From Bryum argenteum (Eukaryota > Streptophyta > Bryopsida > Bryales > Bryaceae), in NCBI GenBank assembly GCA_037043015.1, contig CM073324.1, positions 2,659,413 through 2,723,412 of the forward strand: 64,000 nucleotides of DNA, in the 5' to 3' direction. The notes beneath the pieces were generated by a model. It was not told where the DNA came from. It did no database searches and saw nothing but the letters and a program-made list of their open reading frames with translations. Below, piece by piece: positions 58,560-64,000 of the stretch. Made by a program: the position numbers and the translations under genes. Numbering within the stretch: the stretch's first letter is position 1; each line of letters opens with the position of its first letter.

Positions 58560-58920
58560 CCACCTACTCCACCAAAATGGCACCCGCCCCTACACCCGCT
58601 CTACCAAAATGGAACCTACCCTCCAAGCACCTGCCCCGCCTAAATGGCACCTTATGTGCCAAAATGGCACTCGCCTTGCCAAATAGCACTTGTCCTGCTA
58701 AAATCGCACTCGCTGTGCAGGAATTTGTCTTGTTCAAAGGGTACCCGCTATGCATTTTTGGCACCCGCCTGTACACCACCTTCTACCCGCCCGGATACCA
58801 CCTTCTACCCGCTCGGACACCACCCTCTACCTGCCTCAACGCCACAGTGGCCCTGCATTTTTGGCACCCTCACTGTCTCGACACCACCGGCCACCCCATC
58901 GATGCCACGGTGGACTTACA
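58560..58920. repeat. Imperfect C-rich short repeats between MITEs
   Basis: Degenerate units of AAAATGGCACn(2-4)GCC and later ACACCACCTTCTACCCGC-type units repeat here, giving a C-rich strand unlike the surrounding AT-rich DNA. Open frames through it are a by-product of the lack of stops in the repeat. The AAAATGGCAC core is also present in the B-family ends. Confidence 0.5.
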
Positions 58921-58924
58921 CGTT

Positions 58925-59087
58925 AGACAAGTCATTCGTTATAATGGGAATATTCGAATTATCAAATCGATGACAACTAAGCTTGAGTTGAGCCAAAAGA
59001 ACTCTGTAGGTACATTTAGCTCAACTCGAGCTAAACCCCCATTTCTCAAAATTAGTGAATGTTACCATTATAAGGAATTACGTGTTG
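58925..59087. mobile_element. MITE family A, copy 2 (inverted, diverged)
   Basis: Reverse-complement relative of 57237-57389. Its right end, CCATTATAAGGAATTACGTG, matches the family end with one change; the left end is more degraded. Confidence 0.7.
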
Positions 59088-59541
59088 TTACATCGTACAT
59101 GGTTTTTACTACAAAATCTCTTATCCACGAAGAATTACATGCCCTCTACAAGTAAGGCCCGCATGAGACAACTCGTCGGCCTCGTTTTCCCGCCTCGGTT
59201 TCTGCTTTGTTTTCACCTCAACACGCCCGATATGACAACCATGCTTTCAAGAGACTCCTCAGTTTGACTATCATTTACCAAAACCAATGTCGTTGTTTCC
59301 TCATCTCTATCAAAATTGAACAAAAAAAAATGCTTGAAGGATATCAAAGCTAAATAATAATGATGAACTTATAAAATAGACAAACTACATGAAAACTAAC
59401 CATTCACCCAGAAAAAGATTTAATCCAAAATACAATATCACATGTGAATTTGATCCTTGCTCTTGGCCATGCAATAGTGTTTTTAGCCCTTGAACCACTT
59501 GTAAATGATTGTCATCCTCCTGCCAACAAACATGCACAAAT

Positions 59542-59780
59542 AGGGTTGTCTTGTGCGACAAACTCGACACTTCAGACAGACTATACACCCTTTGTTTGAA
59601 AATATACCATATTCCTAGAATATAATTATAATATTCTTGAATATACCCACATATTCTTGAATATTCAAGCATATTTCATCCAAATTGTTTAACGTACCAG
59701 ACACTTGAGAAACACGACGAACTCGACGAACATGACAACTCGACAGACATTGCCGAAAATGTGTCGAAGAAGACAACCCT
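59542..59780. mobile_element. hAT-like MITE family C, copy 1 (239 bp)
   Basis: The ends read AGGGTTGTCTTGTGCGACAA and (reverse complement) AGGGTTGTCTTCTTCGACAC. Direct-orientation relative of 61718-61968. No target duplication is visible here. Confidence 0.7.
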
Positions 59781-60475
59781 ATATGTTGTTTATGACATAT
59801 TTAACTACTTCTGGACTTGAGGCAGTCCAGAAGTAACTCAAGTAAGGCGACGTGGGATCCTCTATACTCATGTGAGTAAGATATAGTGTGAACACAAAAA
59901 TGTAAATCGGGGGATCTTTGGAGCATATGAAAATATTCACATCCCTAATGTAAATTTTCAATTGCTATAATGATTTTTCCACAAAATTGTAATTTCCAAA
60001 ATTTACTCCAATCCATAATTTGTGAATGAGTTTAGAATTAGTTAAATGTGGCATGTTTGCATGAACGAGAGCGAAGCAAGGGTATGTTTCTTTACTTTGA
60101 TGAACTCCTTTACTTCCTCGACCATAACCTTTTCAATTCAAAGATTGCTCTGCATAAAAACTAGAGAAACTCGATCATATATGTTAAAAACTTAGAATGT
60201 ACAATTTTAACATTCTGATTGTGAGTTTTCTATTGGAAAGGAATATGCTCCCTTCCCCAAAGAAAGGTTTTTCTTTGTTTTTTTACAACATTCCTTAGAA
60301 TATCCACTCGCATTAATTTTCTTTGTTGAAAGTTCCGACAATGCTTGCAATAGATAACAGATTTTTGCTCAGACTACCTATTTAACACGCAACACCCTCT
60401 TCACCAATAGAAGAGTTGGACAATTCACCTTTATTTTCCGAGAAGGAGGAGAATTAGCAATTCAATGTAGTAGTT
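59781..60475. other. Spacer, no gene seen
   Basis: AT-rich, no supportable coding sequence. Downstream flank of the unrecognised minus-strand gene. Confidence 0.4.
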
Positions 60476-61667
60476 CTAGCATCCTTTTTCGGTTGATGCG
60501 ACCCTTTCATTTCTCAACTTCGTATCTTCACGGAGCACCTCTATCTCTTCTAGGCCTGCAAAGTAGAAAATAAATGGAGAAAAATTGAATCATCTATGTA
60601 TAATAATATATAATATTCTATATTTAATCTGTGAACCTGATGTTTCCTACTATCGAGGCAACCTTATCATAATTAAGGACATTTAACGTGATTGTGCCTT
60701 TCGGAACAAAATTTTACGTCAAATTAATCTTTAACTAGTATGGACAAATTTGGAAATGATGTCGGTTGTACACCGACATTACCTTACAACTCCATTAGAA
60801 ATCCTTGAAAGGTCATAACTTAGTCAAGTTTTGTCCAAATTAAACATATGAGGTGACTTTTGATATATAGAAAAGATTTTGATGTCTAAAAACACCTCAT
60901 ATGTTTGATTTGGACAAAATTTGAGTGAGTTATGGCCTTTTGAAAGTCACAGATGTGGGGATGCTGGCCACCAATAAAACCAAGGTTCTTCATTAGTTGC
61001 AAAAAGTCCATAAGTTGGGAATAAGTCCATAATTTGTTAAATATAGGTTGTGAGGTCTTGAATGGTCTGTTGGTTACGTAGACAAAGGAACAAGTGATGC
61101 TCACAAAAGGAGCAAAACATGTGAAATTCATCTTGTGTTTCTTAACTTATATCTCAAACTACTCAAAATTAATCCATATAGATAATTACTACATTTTATG
61201 TTTTTATGAATGTGTCCAAAGAATGGGTACAAATTTTCTAGTATACAATAAAATCAAACACTACCAAATAACATAAAGATCCTTTGCACTTTGATATTTT
61301 TCATTTAACAGATGATTAAACATAATGAAAGCAAATTTTTACCTTTTCCAGTATCTGCTTGGTCAAGTACTTTGTCTTGTGTCAGTATTGTTTAAGATTT
61401 GTTTTACTGATTTGCACACAAAAAATGTTAACACTGTAAAATAAAAACCATTGAGTTTTTTTAATGAAAACAATAAGTAATGCTACAAAACAATTGATAA
61501 TAAAAAAACTTACCTGTATGTGAAGATGAAGCCTCAAGAATCTCACAGTTCTTATGGTTCGGAACCACAAAGGTAATTCCAAAAGAAGCACCTGCGTTGA
61601 GTGTATCGACACTAGAACCTTCCTCGTCAGATTCAAGAATGCTACCTCCTTGAGAATCACCAAACAA
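60476..61667 (-). CDS. 3' exons of an unrecognised gene (partial reconstruction)
   Basis: Three minus-strand pieces splice in consistent phase 1: 61514-61667 (FGDSQGGSILESDEEGSS, ending SSHT + G), 61343-61375 (33 bp: D-KVLDQADTGK) and 60476-60555 (GLEEIEVLREDTKLRNERVA... stop). Donors are GTAAGT and GTAAAA and acceptors are AAG and GCAG, so the agreement of phase across two introns is unlikely by chance. The C-terminus looks like a short coiled coil. The upstream part is unclear: a family C MITE (61718-61968) sits directly upstream, and a 15-bp duplication (61672-61700) disturbs the frame. I do not recognise the product; it may be an inactivated gene. Confidence 0.42.
60807..60946. repeat. 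Inverted repeat with arms of about 50 bp
   Basis: 60807-60855 and 60893-60946 are near reverse complements (shared CACCTCATATGTTT and TTGGACAAAA blocks) separated by about 38 bp. It lies in the large intron of the unrecognised gene. It may be a foldback element. Confidence 0.8.
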
Positions 61668-61717
61668 CCTTAGATGCTCTCAACTTAGATGCTCTCAACA
61701 GATTTGCCACCTTCACT

Positions 61718-61968
61718 CAGGGTTGTCTTGTGGGACAAACTCGACACGACGTTGAACACGACATGTCAGACAGGCAACAGACCCTTTGTTTGAGAATATA
61801 CCTTATTCCTATAATATACTTAGAATACTCTAGAATTTGCCCACATATTCTTGGATATTCGAGCATATATTTCAGCCAAATTGTTTGAAGTACAAGACAC
61901 CTGACGAACACGACGACCACGAGAACTCGACAGACATTGCCAAAAATGTGTCGAAGAAGATAACCCCG
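61718..61968. mobile_element. hAT-like MITE family C, copy 2, with 8-bp target duplication
   Basis: 251 bp between two copies of CCTTCACT (61710-61717 and 61969-61976). The ends are CAGGGTTGTCTT and (reverse complement) CGGGGTTATCTT. An 8-bp target duplication and CAGGG-type ends are typical of hAT elements. It has inserted into or next to exons of the unrecognised gene. Confidence 0.85.
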
Positions 61969-62068
61969 CCTTCACTTGGTTTCTCGAAGTACTAACTAGG
62001 TTCACTTTGAAAACCATAGATTCGTCAGCATTGGTATAGAATGACACATTTCAAAATTCCAGTGGTAT

Positions 62069-62207
62069 TCACAAGATCTTCATCAAAAATGTGAAGTCCT
62101 CACTTGCAAAATCTAGTCCAGCTTCTGAACCTACTTGCTTCCTACCACAATCTCCACAAGACAGGGCACTGGGATGTCCAAGCTCAAATTTACATGCCGA
62201 ACATGAG
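62069..62207 (-). pseudogene. Possible coding fragment with two CxxC pairs
   Basis: The minus-strand frame reads SCSACKFELGHPSALSCGDC followed by GRKQVGSEAGLDFASEDF and a stop, so two CxxC pairs are spaced like a zinc ribbon. The adjoining upstream sequence is open in another frame (KLEDVPRQFLRES). It may be an earlier exon of the gene at 60476-61667, broken by a frameshift. Weak support. Confidence 0.22.
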
Positions 62208-62871
62208 ACTCTCGAAGGAACTGTCTAGGAACATCCTCTAATTTAGCCGTCCAAGATTTGGCTTGCTATAAGAGGACCGAATTTTTCCTCTATTTAGTTA
62301 CACCTTCCCATGCTTCATCAGCGTTTTAGGGTCAGGAGTTCGATCAAGTTCATACAAGGTTCTTGATCGAACAGGCACCTCATCTTCTCCTCATCGTCGT
62401 TGCTCATCTTCTACGATCAATCAAATTCCTTAATAGAAACTATTTAAACAATCATGGCCTGACTGTATACTATCAAAGAACAAAAACATACGGTCTAAGA
62501 CCTAGTAAGTGAATAACATAGAAAAATATGAAGTCTTTTACCTTGATCTTTGTTGTTGATCTTGTTCTGCAAAGAATTGCTACAAGAAGAAAGAAAACCT
62601 TAAAACTTAAAAGATGACCACAATTCACAGTAAGGAAGTAACACAATAAGAAAATCACAAAAAGAATTTAATCACAGTAAGGGAATTCTTTGTAGCTGAA
62701 GAGTAAGTAACCGAAATGCAAAGCAAAAACAATTATAAGCATTCCTAAGATCTTAAGTTTCTGCTTGTAACTGCTCAGCGGCCGACCGGGCGTATGTTGA
62801 AAAGATTTCAATCCACGCAAGGTACGCATGCATAACATTTCTTGAGGAGCTATCGTCAAATGCAGAATTAA

Positions 62872-63224
62872 CCCTTAAAGGTCCTTCCACTAATCAATGG
62901 GCAGCCCGAAATTGGATCTCAGCATCTTTTGGACTTGGGCAACATGAATAGTGCACTTTTTGAACTTGGGCAGCATGAATGAACCAATCAATGATGAGTT
63001 TGCAACCTCTTACAAGGTTTTTCTACCTAAGTACTACAATCCTTTCAAATCACAAATCGCTCATACAAATTGCGATTTGAATTGTAGGATTTCACTTTAT
63101 AGATGCATCACAAAAAGGTGACCAGAATGATATAAAAAAATAAGTGAAAATTTGAGAATCAAAAGAGCTACAGGTAAGATTCTGTTGGAAAACACCCCGA
63201 GGGGCTGACAGGCGCCTTTAAGGG
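62872..63224. mobile_element. piggyBac-type MITE (family T), copy 2, inverted
   Basis: 353 bp flanked by TTAA (62868-62871 and 63225-63228). The ends are CCCTTAAAGGTCC and (reverse complement) CCCTTAAAGGCGCC. It is a reverse-complement relative of 12757-13117 along its full length. Confidence 0.85.
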
Positions 63225-63228
63225 TTAA

Positions 63229-64000
63229 TATATATGAGACAACTAATACAGTAATTGGAAACTAAAGTCACAACGTGCGTAATCAACCGAGTGTTGTTCG
63301 TCGATCCGAATGTTACATGCACTTGAGCCCGGGTCAGATCCTTAGGCTATCATGTAAGTACAGCAATTTTGATGACGCCCTGCAAGACCAAATCACGTAC
63401 CATCTACTAACAGCATGACAGAATACTCATCTTTGCTAACCTCAAGCCACAAACGATACGTTCACAGGCTCGATAGCTTTACACTCCATTTTATCATATA
63501 ATTTGTGATTTTAGCCTTTCATATCGATTTCCAACTACTGAATATCAGTTATGCAAAGTTTATAACACATCTAAGTTCTTGTTCAAACCCTTCAGGCCTT
63601 TAGGGGTTAACATAGGTCTCGGTGGAAGTGACGATTGCTTTTTCTTTCCTGTACGCTATTCACCTGCATTTGAGGATGATTGTGCTTTAGTGTTTATCGG
63701 GAGATGAGGCTGGAAAGAAGTCAAAGAACCTATTATCTGGAGACTCTCCAGCAATTTATGTTATGGTTGAAGTACCCATAACCACCAGCACCCCCACTAG
63801 CAAGATGTAGATCTCCCAATAACCGCACCTAGCCTGAACTAGCATTGTCAGAACACTCAATTCAAACTGACCAATCAAAACAGTCAAAAAGCTGGTGGTT
63901 TTGGGTCGAATCATGAATGGAAATTTGTACCAGCTAAGGTGGTTTTTGCATACCCTATAGGTTGCTTACGGGTCCTGCAGTACTTTACTGTTTGAAAATT
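63229..64000. other. Right flank with an orphan TTAA terminus
   Basis: No gene was supported. At 63593-63610 GGCCTTTAGGGGTTAA matches the right end of the piggyBac-type elements, but its partner end was not found. Confidence 0.4.

Noticed and set aside
58450..59155. Plus-strand frames up to 209 codons across the C-rich repeats
   Set aside because: Tandem repeats without stops and the MITE A copy explain the openness; no protein similarity recognised.

Overview
The window looks like nuclear DNA of a land plant. The supporting features are many short GT-AG introns, plant-type genes (thioredoxin h, a 20S proteasome beta-1/PBA1 subunit, a ProT-like proline/compatible-solute transporter, a Gfo/Idh/MocA oxidoreductase), a degraded Ty1/copia relic and many MITEs. 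An apparently intact piggyBac element is unusual for flowering plants, so a non-seed plant (bryophyte, lycophyte or fern relative) is my preferred but unproven guess.

Layout. 1.7-3.2 kb: thioredoxin h gene (minus) with a GC-rich, G-box-bearing upstream region. 3.65-10.82 kb: nested transposons. A pogo/Tigger-like element (TA target site) has a 6.4-kb piggyBac (TTAA target site) inserted in the 3' end of its transposase gene. The piggyBac carries an apparently intact transposase, a second upstream reading frame probably spliced to it, a palindromic MITE and a 3 x 232-bp tandem repeat. 10.9-11.5 kb: two unrecognised coding-like pieces. 14.05-15.68 kb: nine-exon proteasome beta-1 gene (minus). 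16.4-23.1 kb: very AT-rich repeat desert, starting with a small deletion derivative of the same piggyBac and containing a copia RNase H relic.

25.1-49.4 kb: a tandem segmental duplication. Unit 1 (about 25.99-38.51 kb) holds most of an intact oxidoreductase gene, an unrecognised gene with a possible PH-like fold, protein-kinase pseudogene pieces, a TTAA repeat and an unrecognised three-exon gene ('gene X'). Unit 2 (about 38.51-49.43 kb) repeats this order. There the oxidoreductase copy lacks its first five exons and is decayed, the PH-like copy is cut by a roughly 4-kb deletion, extra TTAA repeats are present, and the gene X copy is intact with a different N-terminus. The PH-like genes share more than 500 bp of base-for-base identity including introns, while their surroundings have diverged, which suggests local gene conversion.

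51.6-54.1 kb: eight-exon ProT-like transporter (minus). 54-64 kb: AT-rich DNA with several MITE families (a mirror-image A-B...B'-A' arrangement, a hAT-like MITE with an 8-bp target duplication, a 350-bp TTAA MITE) and parts of an unrecognised minus-strand gene whose last exons splice in phase.

I saw no operon-like organisation, CRISPR array, rRNA or confident tRNA. The known genes are unrelated housekeeping and transport functions. What ties the window together is TTAA-targeting DNA transposons and a decaying tandem duplication. All exon structures were read by eye from splice sites and phase.
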